A stretch of 64,000 nucleotides of DNA from Brevundimonas sp. (GCF_016463485.1 NZ_JAEMRD010000003.1:1-64000); one strand, 5' to 3'; counted from the first letter of the stretch, positions 1-9,808 are shown. Notes: a model not told the origin generated them from the letters alone. Numbers and translations: made by a program.

Positions 1-256
1 CGGCCGGCTGACGGCGAAAGTCGTGATAAAAGGTCACCACGCCGTGGACATCGGCCCTGCTCAAATTCAGCGCATCAGCGACTACAGGAACGATGCGGTC
101 GTCGATGTATCCGAACTCGGCTTGCACGGCATGCAGCCACGGCAACAGCATGCCGCGATCAATACCCAGCGTCGCCTTCAGCCGGTCGACCGCCGCCGCG
201 TAGATCGGGTCCGCTTGAACACCCGGTCGTTCAATCGGCCTGTCTTTGCGTCCCAT
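1..256 (-). CDS. fdsG: NAD-dependent formate dehydrogenase gamma subunit (partial, N-terminal part)
   Basis: This gene is absent from the ORF track because it runs off the left edge with no stop. Reading the minus strand from the ATG at 256 gives 85 uninterrupted codons. They include LLPWLHAVQAEFGYIDD and VHGVVTFYHDFR, which are typical of FdsG, a thioredoxin-fold [2Fe-2S] protein of the NuoE/24-kDa family. The cluster-binding cysteines would lie beyond the edge. In soluble formate dehydrogenases FdsG passes electrons from formate oxidation towards NAD+. It lies 69 bp downstream of a co-directional LysR gene, and the rest of an fds operon is expected to the left. NuoE of complex I is the alternative, but the HDFR wording and LysR neighbour favour FdsG. 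Confidence 0.8.
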   Translation of the reverse strand, partial: MGRKDRPIERPGVQADPIYAAAVDRLKATLGIDRGMLLPWLHAVQAEFGYIDDRIVPVVADALNLSRADVHGVVTFYHDFRRQPA

Positions 257-325
257 CCGACCGGACTGCCGCGCCGGCAGACCACCGTCAAATCGCGGTT
301 TCCAATGGATGATAAGCAGAGACTA

Positions 326-1231
326 TCATGGTGGAGAAAATTTCGGCGCGAGGGCGAGGCCTCGCGCGGCAAGTGCCGCGGCCTTGGCTAACCGGCTGGT
401 CGGTGAACGATCCGAGATGATCAGGCCGACCCTGCTAAAGGGCAATGGATCGTCGAATCGGACCACCCGCGCCCACAGGTCTGTCGGCAGAAGGCTAGCG
501 TAGACATCCGGCACGATCGACGCATAGACGCCGCTCTCGACCAGCGCCATCAGGGCCACATACGAATCCGCCGTCGCGCGGGGATGTACCGCCAGACCCC
601 GTTCAGCGAGATGGGCGTCCAGTATTCTGCGGTTCTGCATCCCTTCGTGGAGCAGGCACAGGGGGTAGGACAGGGCCTCATCTACGCACATGCCTGCGGC
701 GTCGGTCGGGCGGCTGCCCGCTTGGGCAAGAAACACTGCGCGCTCGGAATACAACGGCACGCTGACAACCTGGGCCGGCGGCTCGTGGTCGAGATAGGTG
801 ACCCCAGCGTCCAGCTCGAACGCGGCCAAGCCCCGCTCGATCTCGCGGGAGGTCAGCGAGCGCACGGAGACGGTCAGGTCCGGATGCCCAGCCCTCAACG
901 CCCGCACGAGTGGGCCGATGACGGGCATGGATGCGGGGATCGCACCCAGCCGCAAGTCGCCTCGCAGCGCCCCCGTATCGGCCTCGGCCGCCTGGTGCAG
1001 CCCATCCAGCATGGCAACGACCTGCTGGGCCCAGGGCAGAATGGCCGCACCGTCCGCTGTCAGGCCGATGAAGCGCCGGTCCCGATCGACAAGCCGCTTT
1101 CCCAGCAGATCTTCCAACGTCAGCAGACCCGCCGACAGTGCGGGTTGGGTCACATTGCACGCCGCCGCCGCACGAGCGAAATGCCCCTCTCGGGCCAGGA
1201 CGACGAAATATTCGAGCAGTCGCAGTTGCAT
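326..1231 (-). CDS. LysR-family transcriptional regulator
   Basis: The protein is 301 aa, the usual LysR length. An N-terminal winged helix-turn-helix covers about residues 1-60 (LEYFVVLAREGHFARAAAAC, then VTQPALSAGLLTLE), joined by a linker helix to a periplasmic-binding-protein-like effector domain from about residue 88. It points the same way as the fdsG fragment just downstream, so by context it probably controls formate dehydrogenase in response to formate, as the LysR protein FdsR does in Cupriavidus. That assignment rests on position only. The ATG at 1231 precedes the conserved opening LRLLEYF. No strong Shine-Dalgarno is visible. Confidence 0.88.
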   Translation of the reverse strand: MQLRLLEYFVVLAREGHFARAAAACNVTQPALSAGLLTLEDLLGKRLVDRDRRFIGLTADGAAILPWAQQVVAMLDGLHQAAEADTGALRGDLRLGAIPASMPVIGPLVRALRAGHPDLTVSVRSLTSREIERGLAAFELDAGVTYLDHEPPAQVVSVPLYSERAVFLAQAGSRPTDAAGMCVDEALSYPLCLLHEGMQNRRILDAHLAERGLAVHPRATADSYVALMALVESGVYASIVPDVYASLLPTDLWARVVRFDDPLPFSRVGLIISDRSPTSRLAKAAALAARGLALAPKFSPP

Positions 1232-1331
1232 GACGTGTTCCGTGACGGGTCGACGAGGACATCTGGATCCGTGCTCGGTAATCTCTAGCGGGCGGCTCTG
1301 TCACAGCCAAACTCGCGCGCCATCGCTTGTC

Positions 1332-1359
1332 ATTCTAGATACGATCACACATTCTGGAT
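1332..1359. promoter_or_regulatory. Direct repeat ATTCTAGAT / ATTCTGGAT upstream of the hydrolase
   Basis: Two 9-base copies differing at one position start 19 bases apart, at 1332 and 1351, about 40-65 bp before the hydrolase start at 1399. The preceding bases read GTCATTCT, part of an element also seen in other promoters of this window (34.1 and 57.7 kb). They could be activator or repressor half sites on one face of the helix. This is a weak observation. Confidence 0.25.
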
Positions 1360-1398
1360 TTGATCGGCTCGTCAGGTGTAGACGGACAAGGCTCGAAC

Positions 1399-2841
1399 AT
1401 GACCATAACATCGCTCGACATGGCGAAATCCGCATCGCCGCCTGGCCGAGCGATGACGACCTGGCCGATCGCAGGCCCACCTGCGCTCACCCTGACGGCC
1501 TTTGACCTCGCCGAGGTCGGATACCGGGTCGATGAACATCTCCTGTCCGGGCACGCCACCGCCTACAAAGCGTCAGGGCCCCAGGGCCGCGACGGCCGCT
1601 GGTCTGCGAGACCGCGAGATACAGCCCAATACGCGACGCGTCTGGTTGTCGTGCGGCCCGTCGATGCGACCCTGTTCAACGGCACGGTCGTCGTTGAATG
1701 GCTGAATGTCAGCGCCGGGGCCGATACCGCGCCGGAGTGGGGATACACGCATCGCGAACTGATCCGGAGCGGCTACGCCTGGATCGGTGTGTCTGCTCAG
1801 AAGGCCGGGATCGATGGCGGCGGACTGATGGCTTTTCCCGGAATGGAGGCTCTGAAAAAGGCCGATCCCGAACGCTACGGATCGCTCAACCACCCCGGTG
1901 ACGCCTTCTGCTACGACATCTTCACCCAGGCCGCAAAGGCGGTTCGGGCCGAGCCGGAGAGACTCTTGGGCGTCCAGGCAGCGAAGACACTGATCGCCGC
2001 CGGAGAGTCACAGTCGGCAGGACGGTTGACGACCTATATCAACGCCATCGCGCCGCTGGAACAGGTGTTCGACGGATATCTGGTCCATTCGCGATTTGGC
2101 GGCGCACCGGGCCTCGGCACGTCGTCGATCCTGATGTCGCTGCTGACCGCGCTGCGGCCGATCCATATGCGCGCCGATACGCCCGTCCCGATCCTGAACT
2201 TCATCACCGAGACCGACCTGATGATGAAGCGGTTCGGCTATCTTCCGGCGCGTCAGCCTGACCATGATCGACTCAGGACCTGGGAGGTCGCGGGCACGGC
2301 TCACGCCGACACCTACGTCATGGGGGCGTCCCCGATGGACAGTGGCACGGCGTCCTTGGAAGCGTTGGCCCGCGCCATGGCCCCGACCTGCGACCTTCTG
2401 GGTCTGACCCTGCCCGGCGAGATCAACGCGGCTCCGCAACACCACTATGTCATGATGGCCGCCTTGTCCGCGCTGAACCGGTGGGTCACCACAGGCGAGG
2501 CTCCGCCGACCGCGCCGCGATTGACGCTGGAAGCCGACAGACCGGCGAGGCTGAAACTTGACGACACCGGCAACGCCGTGGGCGGCATACGCTCGCCCTG
2601 GATGGACGTCCCGACGTGCCGACTGTCCGGGCTGGCCGTAGCGAAAAGCCGGATGGGGGCTCTTTTCGGATCAACCGCTGCCTTCGCACCGGCCGTTCTG
2701 GCCCGCCTCTATCCGGCCGGGTACGACGACTATATGGCAAAGTTTCGTGAGGCGCTGACGGCAGCGATCACCGCCGGTTTCATCCTGCCCCAGGACCGCG
2801 CCGAGATCGAAGCCCTGGCGGCGGCGAGCTATCCGAAGTGA
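1399..2841 (+). CDS. Alpha/beta hydrolase domain protein (Abhydrolase_10-like)
   Basis: The 480-aa protein has a putative nucleophile elbow AAGESQSAGRL with Ser204. It also has YTHRELIRSGYAWIGVS and EVAGTAHADTY, which resemble the bacterial alpha/beta hydrolase domain proteins of the PF20091 type. No signal peptide is seen, so a cytoplasmic esterase or lactonase is likely. The ORF track starts at 1360, but the ATG at 1399 has an AAGG stretch just upstream and removes 13 unlikely residues. It stands alone on the plus strand and overlaps the end of the convergent TetR gene by 13 bp. Substrate is unknown. The surrounding esterases suggest it cleaves a related ester. Confidence 0.72.
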   Translation: MTITSLDMAKSASPPGRAMTTWPIAGPPALTLTAFDLAEVGYRVDEHLLSGHATAYKASGPQGRDGRWSARPRDTAQYATRLVVVRPVDATLFNGTVVVEWLNVSAGADTAPEWGYTHRELIRSGYAWIGVSAQKAGIDGGGLMAFPGMEALKKADPERYGSLNHPGDAFCYDIFTQAAKAVRAEPERLLGVQAAKTLIAAGESQSAGRLTTYINAIAPLEQVFDGYLVHSRFGGAPGLGTSSILMSLLTALRPIHMRADTPVPILNFITETDLMMKRFGYLPARQPDHDRLRTWEVAGTAHADTYVMGASPMDSGTASLEALARAMAPTCDLLGLTLPGEINAAPQHHYVMMAALSALNRWVTTGEAPPTAPRLTLEADRPARLKLDDTGNAVGGIRSPWMDVPTCRLSGLAVAKSRMGALFGSTAAFAPAVLARLYPAGYDDYMAKFREALTAAITAGFILPQDRAEIEALAAASYPK

Positions 2842-3434
2842 GCTGAACCTCGGGGTGTCTGCTCCGCGTCGGACCGGATGCCTTCGAGCAGCAGGGCCAG
2901 GATGCGCGGCGCGCGGACCCGGCGCTCCTCCAGTCCCCACCGCTTCAAGGCAGACCCCGCCATGACGGTCAGGTCCAGCAGGTCCGTCTCGTCGAGATCC
3001 AGACGGACGATCCCGGCGCGGCGCGCGGTCTCCAGCGGAACCTGACAGATGGCGACGAACCGAGCCAGCAGCGGTGCCGGAACAATGAGGTCGCTGTCCA
3101 GCAGAGGTGCGACGTCGATGTCCTGGTCGATCATGGTCCGGATGAGGCTCAGCAGCCCGTCCGGCTGATCCGCGAGATCGGCCGCCTGGGCTTCGAGGTC
3201 GTCGAGGTTGCGGTTCAAGAGGGCGACGACCAGGTCGATCCGCTCCGGGAAATGCCGATACAGGGTGCCCCGCCCTACCCCGGCCCGTTTCGCGATCTCG
3301 CCCAGCGGTGCCTCGACGCCGCCCGCCGCGAACACCTGAGCCGCCGCGTCCAGCAGGGCAGCCCGATGACGGACCACATCCTTGCGCGGCAATGGCTTCG
3401 GAACAGAAATCGTCTTTTTGTTCAAAACGGACAT
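2829..3434 (-). CDS. TetR-family transcriptional regulator
   Basis: The 201-aa repressor has an N-terminal helix-turn-helix APLGEIAKRAGVGRGTLYRHF at about residues 40-60 and a helical ligand domain behind it. The ORF track begins at 3503, but that start would run into the divergent gene's leader. The ATG at 3434 (MSVLNKKTISV) gives a normal TetR length. It is transcribed divergently from the GMC/ALDH/esterase operon across an 85-bp gap, the classic arrangement for a local repressor of that operon. Ligand unknown. Confidence 0.85.
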   Translation of the reverse strand: MSVLNKKTISVPKPLPRKDVVRHRAALLDAAAQVFAAGGVEAPLGEIAKRAGVGRGTLYRHFPERIDLVVALLNRNLDDLEAQAADLADQPDGLLSLIRTMIDQDIDVAPLLDSDLIVPAPLLARFVAICQVPLETARRAGIVRLDLDETDLLDLTVMAGSALKRWGLEERRVRAPRILALLLEGIRSDAEQTPRGSAHFG

Positions 3435-3519
3435 TGATGTACTGTTTTTTCGGGTGGATAGTCGTCGTCTGGAACCGCGACCGACGCAAGCGTCACGGAC
3501 CATACAAGGGACGAAAACC
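3435..3519. promoter_or_regulatory. Divergent promoter region between TetR and GMC operon
   Basis: This 85-bp gap must hold the promoters of the TetR gene (minus) and the GMC operon (plus). A small dyad ACAT-TG-ATGT at 3431-3440 overlaps the TetR start and is followed by a T-run. It might be part of a TetR operator. No stronger inverted repeat is visible. Confidence 0.4.
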
Positions 3520-5175
3520 GTGCAGGACCAATTCGACTACATCGTCATCGGTGCAGGTTCGGCGGGCTGCGTGCTCGCCAACCGACTGTCGGCCGACCCG
3601 GCCAACTCGGTCTTGCTGGTCGAGAGCGGGCCTTCAGACGACAGCCTGTTCGTTAGGATGCCACGCGGGATCGGCGTGCTGCTCACCCCCGGCAACGAGC
3701 GGCTGTTCACCTACGAGGCGCGCCAGGGCGGCAATCGCAAGACCGAGACCTGGGTTAAGGGTCGTACGCTCGGCGGATCCAGCTCGGTCAACGGCATGGT
3801 CTATATCCGGGGCGCGCCCCGCGATTTCGACGGCTGGGAAGCCGAAGGCTGCATTGGCTGGGGCTGGGACGAGATGCGTCGTCGCTTCATCGAGCTGGAA
3901 GACCACGAACTGGGGGTGGGCCCGGATCGGGGCGTCGGCGGGCCGCTGAAGATCAGCGTGCCCGCGTTCGGCGATCCGATGAGCGAGGCGTTGATCACCG
4001 GCGCGGGCGAACTGGGTGTGCCCCGGGCCCGCGACATCAATGACCGGGCCTCAGTCGATGACGGCGGGTTCGGCTATCAGCCGGTGACGATCCACGACGG
4101 CTCGCGATTCAGCGCCGCCAAGGCCTTCATCCACCCGATCCGCAAGCGTGACAATCTGACGGTCGTCAGCGACACCCACGCCCTGCGCCTCCATTTCGAC
4201 GGGACGCGAGTCACCGGAGTAAGGCTGCGCGGCAAGGCCGGCGAGCGTGACGTCCGGTGCGGGCGCGAAGTCATCCTCAGCGCCGGCGCGATCGAGACCC
4301 CCAAGCTGCTGCAACTGTCGGGGATCGGCCCGCGCGACCTGCTGACCTCGCTGGGAATCGACGTGGTCGCCGAGGCGCCCAACGTCGGCAAGAACCTGAT
4401 CGAGCATCGCTATCTGTCGATCCAGCACCGCAGCCGTGCGCCCAGCCAGAACGAGAAGCTGCGCGGGCCGGCTATGCTGGGCAGCCTGCTGACCTATCTG
4501 TTTACCGGCAAGGGCCCGATGACGCGCGGCGCCTACGAGGGTGGGGGCTTCATCAAGACCGACCCGGCGCTGGCACACCCGGACATCCAGATCGGCGTCG
4601 GCCTGTTCTCCATGGCAGAGATGGGGATGTCGCTGGACGGTGCTCCGGAGCCGAAACCGGGCGAGACGCCCAAGCCGCCGAAGATGCAGGTCGATTCCGC
4701 GCCTGGAGTCTCGGTGGGTGGCTATTTCACCCAGCCCAAGAGCCGGGGCGAGATGCGGATCCAGTCGGCCGATCCCGATACGCCCCCGATCATCGACGCC
4801 AACTATTTCTCTCATCCCGACGACCGCAAACACTCCATCGCGATGGTCCGCTGGATCCGACGGTTGATGCGGACCGAGGCGGTTCGACCTCTGATCGTCG
4901 AGGAACTGGTTCCCGGTCCCGCCTGCGAAACCGATGACGAGATCATCGAGGCCTTTCTGACACTTGGGACCACCGCCTTCCACGTCGCAGGAACCTGCCG
5001 GATGGGATCGGATGCTCAGTCAGTCGTCGATCCTCGATTGCGCGTCCGGGGTGTCAGCGGTCTGCGCGTCATGGACACCTCCGTGATGCCCACTCTGGTG
5101 TCCGGCAACACCAATGCGGCGACCCAGGCCATGGCCCTGCGCGCCGCAGATCTGATCCTCGAAGACGCCGCCTGA
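3520..5175 (+). CDS. GMC-family FAD-dependent alcohol oxidoreductase
   Basis: The 551-aa flavoprotein oxidises a primary or secondary alcohol using FAD. It opens with the ADP-binding motif YIVIGAGSAGCVLANRL and a LLVESG strand end. It carries GMC signature 1 (GGSSSVNGMVYIRG) and signature 2 (SAGAIETPKLLQLSGIGP), and ends with the catalytic FHVAGTCRMG histidine region and SGNTNAA asparagine region. The track start at 3382 lies inside the divergent TetR gene. The GTG at 3520, nine bases after AAGGG, matches family length. The next gene is an aldehyde dehydrogenase, so an alcohol-to-acid conversion is the likely job. This pairing also occurs in polyethylene glycol degradation, but nothing here proves that substrate. 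Confidence 0.85.
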   Translation: MQDQFDYIVIGAGSAGCVLANRLSADPANSVLLVESGPSDDSLFVRMPRGIGVLLTPGNERLFTYEARQGGNRKTETWVKGRTLGGSSSVNGMVYIRGAPRDFDGWEAEGCIGWGWDEMRRRFIELEDHELGVGPDRGVGGPLKISVPAFGDPMSEALITGAGELGVPRARDINDRASVDDGGFGYQPVTIHDGSRFSAAKAFIHPIRKRDNLTVVSDTHALRLHFDGTRVTGVRLRGKAGERDVRCGREVILSAGAIETPKLLQLSGIGPRDLLTSLGIDVVAEAPNVGKNLIEHRYLSIQHRSRAPSQNEKLRGPAMLGSLLTYLFTGKGPMTRGAYEGGGFIKTDPALAHPDIQIGVGLFSMAEMGMSLDGAPEPKPGETPKPPKMQVDSAPGVSVGGYFTQPKSRGEMRIQSADPDTPPIIDANYFSHPDDRKHSIAMVRWIRRLMRTEAVRPLIVEELVPGPACETDDEIIEAFLTLGTTAFHVAGTCRMGSDAQSVVDPRLRVRGVSGLRVMDTSVMPTLVSGNTNAATQAMALRAADLILEDAA

Positions 5176-5212
5176 CGGCTGACCCCTCCCCTATTCTCTG
5201 GAGACCACCACC

Positions 5213-6703
5213 GTGGACATCCCCTTCACCGACATCAGCAACCTCTATATCGACGGCAGATGGGTACCAGGTGACGCACCCGCCGAGGCGGTCCTGAACC
5301 CCGCAACGGAACAGATCATCGGCCATGCGCCGGTCGGCGGCGTCGGCATGGCGGACGCCGCAGTCGATGCGGCGCGACGGGCCTTCGACAGTGGCCCGTG
5401 GCCGCTGATGTCGATGGCTGAGCGGGTAGCGGTGATGACCCGCCTTCACGCCGCACTCGAGGCGCGCAAGGCCCGGATCGCCGCCCTGATCGTCGCCGAG
5501 GTCGGATGTTCACAGGGCATCACCTGGGCCATGCAGGTCCAGGCACCGCTCGACCATTTCCGCGACGCCATGGTCCACGCCATGCGCGACACCACGGTGC
5601 AGTTGCCGATCGAGGCCACCCCCAACCCGATGAACCCGGAAGGGCCTCAGATTCTCGGAGGAACGACCGTGGTGCGCGAACCGGTCGGGGTGGTCGCCGG
5701 GATCACCGGCTACAACTTCCCCTTCCTGCTGAACCTGTCGAAGGTCGCGCCTGTCTTGCTGGCCGGCAACACCCTGGTGCTCAAGCCGTCGGCCTTCACG
5801 CCGTTCTCGGCCCTGTTGTTCGGTGAGGCGGCCGACGAGGCAGGCCTGCCCCCCGGCGTGCTCAACATCGTCAATGGAGGGCTCGAGGTCGGCCAACTGC
5901 TGACGACCGATCCCCGTGTCGACTTGGTCAGTTTCACGGGCTCCGAAACCGTCGGTGCCGCGATCATGGCCCAGGCCTCGCCGACCCTGAAACGCGTGCA
6001 TCTGGAACTCGGCGGCAAGTCAGCCCTGATCATTCGCCACGACGCCGACGTGCAGCGCGCGGCCATGACGGTGGTCGGGATGCTGTCGGTCAATGCGGGC
6101 CAGGGCTGCGCCCTGTTGACGCGCCTGCTGGTCCACAACAGCATCCGCCCGGCCTTCGTCGAGACGGTCAAGGCCTTCGCCGCCATGTGGAAGATCGGCG
6201 ATCCGGCCGATCCCAGCGTCATGATGGGGCCACTGATCCGCGAGTCGCAGCGCGCCAAGGTCGAACACTATATCCAGCTGGGTCTCGATTCCGGAGCAAA
6301 GCTGATCCACGGCGGCGGGCGACCGGCGGGCCTGGACAAGGGGTTCTTCACCGACCTGACGCTGTTCGACGATGTCGACAACAACTCGGCCATCGCCCAG
6401 GACGAGATCTTCGGGCCGGTCGGCTGCATCATCGGCTTCGACACCGACGACGAGGCGATCCAGATCGCCAACGATTCTCGCTACGGCCTGAACGGCGGCA
6501 TCGAGACTGCCGACGCCGCGACCGGTTATGCGATGGCCAGACGTATCCGCGCGGGCAGCGTGATGATCAACGGCGGCACCGGCAAGATGAGCTTCGCCCC
6601 CATCGGTGGCTACAAGCGATCCGGCGTCGGCCGCGAGTACGGGCCGGACTGGCTCAAGGAATTCACCCAGGAGAAATCCATCTTCTATCCGGTCGGCCGC
6701 TAG
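5213..6703 (+). CDS. NAD(P)-dependent aldehyde dehydrogenase
   Basis: This 496-aa protein has normal family length. It contains GITGYNFPF and KPSAFTP for cofactor binding, FTGSETVG at the Rossmann turn, the general-base Glu in ELGGKSALI and the nucleophilic Cys299 in NAGQGCALL. It starts at a GTG after a CTGGAG site, 37 bp behind the GMC oxidoreductase. It should oxidise the aldehyde made by that enzyme to a carboxylic acid in the cytoplasm. Exact substrate unknown. Confidence 0.9.
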   Translation: MDIPFTDISNLYIDGRWVPGDAPAEAVLNPATEQIIGHAPVGGVGMADAAVDAARRAFDSGPWPLMSMAERVAVMTRLHAALEARKARIAALIVAEVGCSQGITWAMQVQAPLDHFRDAMVHAMRDTTVQLPIEATPNPMNPEGPQILGGTTVVREPVGVVAGITGYNFPFLLNLSKVAPVLLAGNTLVLKPSAFTPFSALLFGEAADEAGLPPGVLNIVNGGLEVGQLLTTDPRVDLVSFTGSETVGAAIMAQASPTLKRVHLELGGKSALIIRHDADVQRAAMTVVGMLSVNAGQGCALLTRLLVHNSIRPAFVETVKAFAAMWKIGDPADPSVMMGPLIRESQRAKVEHYIQLGLDSGAKLIHGGGRPAGLDKGFFTDLTLFDDVDNNSAIAQDEIFGPVGCIIGFDTDDEAIQIANDSRYGLNGGIETADAATGYAMARRIRAGSVMINGGTGKMSFAPIGGYKRSGVGREYGPDWLKEFTQEKSIFYPVGR

Positions 6704-6798
6704 CGGCGACAGGCGACGGCGTGCAGGCCCCGTCGGCCATCGGCGGATCAATAAAGGCGCAAGGCCGATCCAACGGCGCGCTCAAGGGAGACTGAGAC

Positions 6799-8457
6799 AT
6801 GGCTGACACTTTCGCCGCGCCGAACCGGCGTACACTGTTCGGTGCAGCGGCGCTCGCCGCCGGCGCCGCCCTTTCGACCGAGGCCATGGCCTCGTCTGGC
6901 GTTGTCGCACAGGCCACGCCAGAGGCTCCATCCAGCCCAGGGTTCCCGGTCGTCGAGACCACCCACGGCAAGGTGCGCGGCCAGACGAATGGCGATGTGC
7001 GACAGTTCAAGGGCATCCCCTACGGTGCCCCGACCGGAGGTCGAGACCGCTTCATGCCGCCGCGCAAGCCGGAACCCTGGACCGGTGTCCGCGACGCGCT
7101 CGGCTTCGGCCCGGTCAGTCCCCAGACCCTGATCGATCTGCGCGCCGACCTGGCCATGCTGGTGCAGTGGGACCGTCAGGAGGGCGGCATGGGAGAGAGC
7201 CCGCTGCACCTCAATATCTGGACCCAGGGTCTGGACGACGGCAAGAAGCGGCCGGTGCTGGTCTCGATCCACGGCGGTGGTTTCGAGAGCGGATCGGGCA
7301 ATGCGCCCGGCTTCGACGGGGCCCAGCTGGCCCGCTACGGCGACGTCGTGGTGGTGACGGTCAGCCACCGGCTGGCCAGTTTCGGCTATATCAACCTGGT
7401 CGACAACGGCGCACCGGCCGAGTTCGCCTCGGCGGGCGTGACCGGCATCATGGACCTGGTCCTGTCGCTGGAATGGGTGCGCGACAATATCGCTGCCTTC
7501 GGCGGGGATCCGGCCAATGTGACGATCTTCGGCCAGTCCGGCGGGGGCTACAAGACGACCGTGCTTTTAGCCACGCCCGCCGCCAAGGGCCTGTTCCACC
7601 GGGCGATGGTCCAGAGCGGCTCGGCGCTGAAGCTTACGGAACGCGAAGCCTCGGCCCGCACAGCTGCGGCCCTGCTGAACCATCTGGGGATTGACAAAAG
7701 CCGCATCACCGACCTGCAACAGGTGCCGTGGACCACGCTGCTGGAGGCCCAGACGGCGGTGGCAGCAATGCCGACCGGCGGGCGGTTCTCGCCTGTGCTC
7801 GACGGGTCCTATCTGCCGCGTCATCCGTTCGATCCGAGCGGTCCGGCGGAGTCGGCCGACATCCCCCTGATTATCTCGACGACGCTCGAGGACGGCGGCC
7901 TCATCAGCTTTAACTGGGACCTGGACGAGGCGGGACTGAAGGCTCAGATGGCCGCAAGGATGGGTCCGCTCGGCGACCAGGCCGTCGCCCTGTACCGCGC
8001 CCGCTATCCGAACAAATCGCCCTTCCTGATCCAGGCCCAGATCGCGACCGATGCCGGCTTCCGCAAGAACGCGATCCTCCAGGCCGAGCGCAAGGCAGCC
8101 CAGAGCCCAGGCAAGGTCTGGATGTACCAGTGGGATTGGGAAACCCCGGCATACGACGGCAAGTTCGGAGCCATCCACGGTATCGACGTCTCGGCGTCGT
8201 TCCACAACTACCGCGACGGCATGGTCGGCTGCGGCGTGGCGTCGGGGCGGCTGATGTGCGACCGACTGGCCTCGACGCTGATCGCCTTCGCCAAGACCGG
8301 CAATCCGAACAACGAACAGATCCCCGCTTGGCCCGCCTATGACGCCGGGACACGCGCAACGATGATTTTCGACAACGAGATGCGCGTCGAGAACGATCCC
8401 AGGTCGGAGATCCTCGGGTTCTGGAACAGCCTGCCGGCACCCACGCCGGCGCGGTAG
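6799..8457 (+). CDS. Exported carboxylesterase type B (Tat signal)
   Basis: The 552-aa protein begins with a twin-arginine export signal, [17 protein letters not shown], so it probably folds in the cytoplasm and acts in the periplasm. Carboxylesterase features follow: the oxyanion motif IHGGGFESG, nucleophile Ser247 in FGQSGGG, an acidic residue in STTLEDGG and His in [13 protein letters not shown]. The elbow reads GQSGG instead of the common GESAG, and the same variant occurs in the second type B esterase at 17431. It lies 95 bp behind the ALDH gene and is likely the third gene of that operon, releasing an alcohol or acid from an imported ester. Confidence 0.85.
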   Translation: MADTFAAPNRRTLFGAAALAAGAALSTEAMASSGVVAQATPEAPSSPGFPVVETTHGKVRGQTNGDVRQFKGIPYGAPTGGRDRFMPPRKPEPWTGVRDALGFGPVSPQTLIDLRADLAMLVQWDRQEGGMGESPLHLNIWTQGLDDGKKRPVLVSIHGGGFESGSGNAPGFDGAQLARYGDVVVVTVSHRLASFGYINLVDNGAPAEFASAGVTGIMDLVLSLEWVRDNIAAFGGDPANVTIFGQSGGGYKTTVLLATPAAKGLFHRAMVQSGSALKLTEREASARTAAALLNHLGIDKSRITDLQQVPWTTLLEAQTAVAAMPTGGRFSPVLDGSYLPRHPFDPSGPAESADIPLIISTTLEDGGLISFNWDLDEAGLKAQMAARMGPLGDQAVALYRARYPNKSPFLIQAQIATDAGFRKNAILQAERKAAQSPGKVWMYQWDWETPAYDGKFGAIHGIDVSASFHNYRDGMVGCGVASGRLMCDRLASTLIAFAKTGNPNNEQIPAWPAYDAGTRATMIFDNEMRVENDPRSEILGFWNSLPAPTPAR

Positions 8458-8461
8458 ACCC

Positions 8462-9808
8462 TCAAAGCCGTGGCAAGTTCTGTGTCCGCTCAAGGACGAT
8501 GCGTCGCGCCAGTGGTGCATCGCCCCTGAGCAGGGCCTGACGCAGACCTGGAACCGACGCAACGGCGGGGGCCGTAACTTGCGTGGAGACGGCCGCCACG
8601 ACGGACAGGAATATCTCGATCGCGTCATCGCCGGACAACGGACCGAGTTGGTCAAAAATCGATGACTCACCGACGGATTTCAACCGCTCTGCACGGACGG
8701 CATCCGGCGTCTCGCAGGCGGCGCTCACCGCCTCGAGCTGGAGCTGTCGATGGAAGGACGCCAGATCGTCGGAGGCGACCGTCGTCTGCCCCAGATACTC
8801 AAGCGCGCGCGCAACGGCCCGAGCCGGGTCGGGCACTGTGACGACCACGCCACCGGAACGCCCGCGCTCCATTCGGACCACCCCGTTCTGCTCCAGAATG
8901 CGGACGGCCTGTCTAAGGGTGCCCACCGTGACCTTGTAACGCGCCAACAGGTCGCCCGCCCCGCCGATCCTCGCACCCGGCCGCCAGCCGAGCAGGCGAA
9001 CGTCACGCAGCAGCTCGCGCGCCAGGCGCTCGGCCGGGCTGGATCCGCCGCCTATGGGCTGTTCAGTCTCGATCGGCGGCAGGAGGCGACCCTCCCTGTC
9101 GATGGCGCTCCAGGCGTCCTGGCTGTCCCGGATCACGGCCAGTTGTCGGCGGCGCAGATCGAAAAGAGCGGCGACATCGCCGGCCATTTGCGCGTCGACC
9201 ATTTCCAGCAGGGCGTCCCACCACGAGCGCTGAAAGTCCTGCCCCCCGGCGACGACGCTGTAGGGTGCCAGATCCTGGCCGTAGTCGGCCGTCACCTCAT
9301 AGGCGAGACCGGCCAGAGGGTCCCTGACCAGACGTCGGATGGCGACCATCAACTGACCGATCTCGCCGGCGGGCATGAGGCCGGCATTGCTCGCGCGCCT
9401 TAGCCGTTGGGCCAGCTGGCGTATGCGCTGGCACTCGACCAGCTCAAGCCTTGGCGTCGCTGTCAGAAAGACGTGTGTGTCGGTCGCCTTCAACAAGCGT
9501 TCGAGGGCGTGGGGGCCCTTCATCCGGCTTTCCAGCACAATGGCGAGCGCCCTACCGGCTGAACGTGGATCGGGAGGAGAGACGACTAGGCCACCGCCCG
9601 CGCCCCGCTTCATCGTGGCGACGCCACGCTCATCGAGAATGCGGACCGCCTGACGCAGGATTGACCGCCCGACATCGTGGCGAGCGCGTAGATCCTGCTC
9701 GGACGCGACCACGTCTCCCGGCTTCAGGTTCGATCCCCGGATCAGGTCCGTCAGTTGTGTCGCGAGTTGGACGGCGGCCGGATCGGCGGACATGGTTCTA
9801 ACCGTCAT
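8462..9808 (-). CDS. Double GntR/FadR-type regulator (two winged-helix + FCD-like units)
   Basis: The 448-aa protein is about twice the usual GntR-FCD length. Unit 1 has a winged helix at about residues 15-85 (LRARHDVGRSILRQAVRILD, GAGGGLVVSPPDP) and a helical C-domain to about 230. Unit 2 repeats this at about 248-320 (LLARYKVTVGTLRQAVRILE, GRSGGVVVTVPDP) with another helical domain to the end. One polypeptide may therefore do the work of a dimer or bind two operators. It lies 93 bp downstream of a co-directional TonB receptor gene and ends 4 bp from the convergent esterase. The receptor promoter carries two TCTGATATCAGA-like sites. The start could also be the ATG at 9793. Confidence 0.85.
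   Translation of the reverse strand: MTVRTMSADPAAVQLATQLTDLIRGSNLKPGDVVASEQDLRARHDVGRSILRQAVRILDERGVATMKRGAGGGLVVSPPDPRSAGRALAIVLESRMKGPHALERLLKATDTHVFLTATPRLELVECQRIRQLAQRLRRASNAGLMPAGEIGQLMVAIRRLVRDPLAGLAYEVTADYGQDLAPYSVVAGGQDFQRSWWDALLEMVDAQMAGDVAALFDLRRRQLAVIRDSQDAWSAIDREGRLLPPIETEQPIGGGSSPAERLARELLRDVRLLGWRPGARIGGAGDLLARYKVTVGTLRQAVRILEQNGVVRMERGRSGGVVVTVPDPARAVARALEYLGQTTVASDDLASFHRQLQLEAVSAACETPDAVRAERLKSVGESSIFDQLGPLSGDDAIEIFLSVVAAVSTQVTAPAVASVPGLRQALLRGDAPLARRIVLERTQNLPRL

Noticed and set aside
3520-6703. Polyethylene glycol (peg) operon
   Set aside because: The GMC plus ALDH pairing fits, but the other peg features (AraC regulator, receptor and ligase in order) are not next to it.
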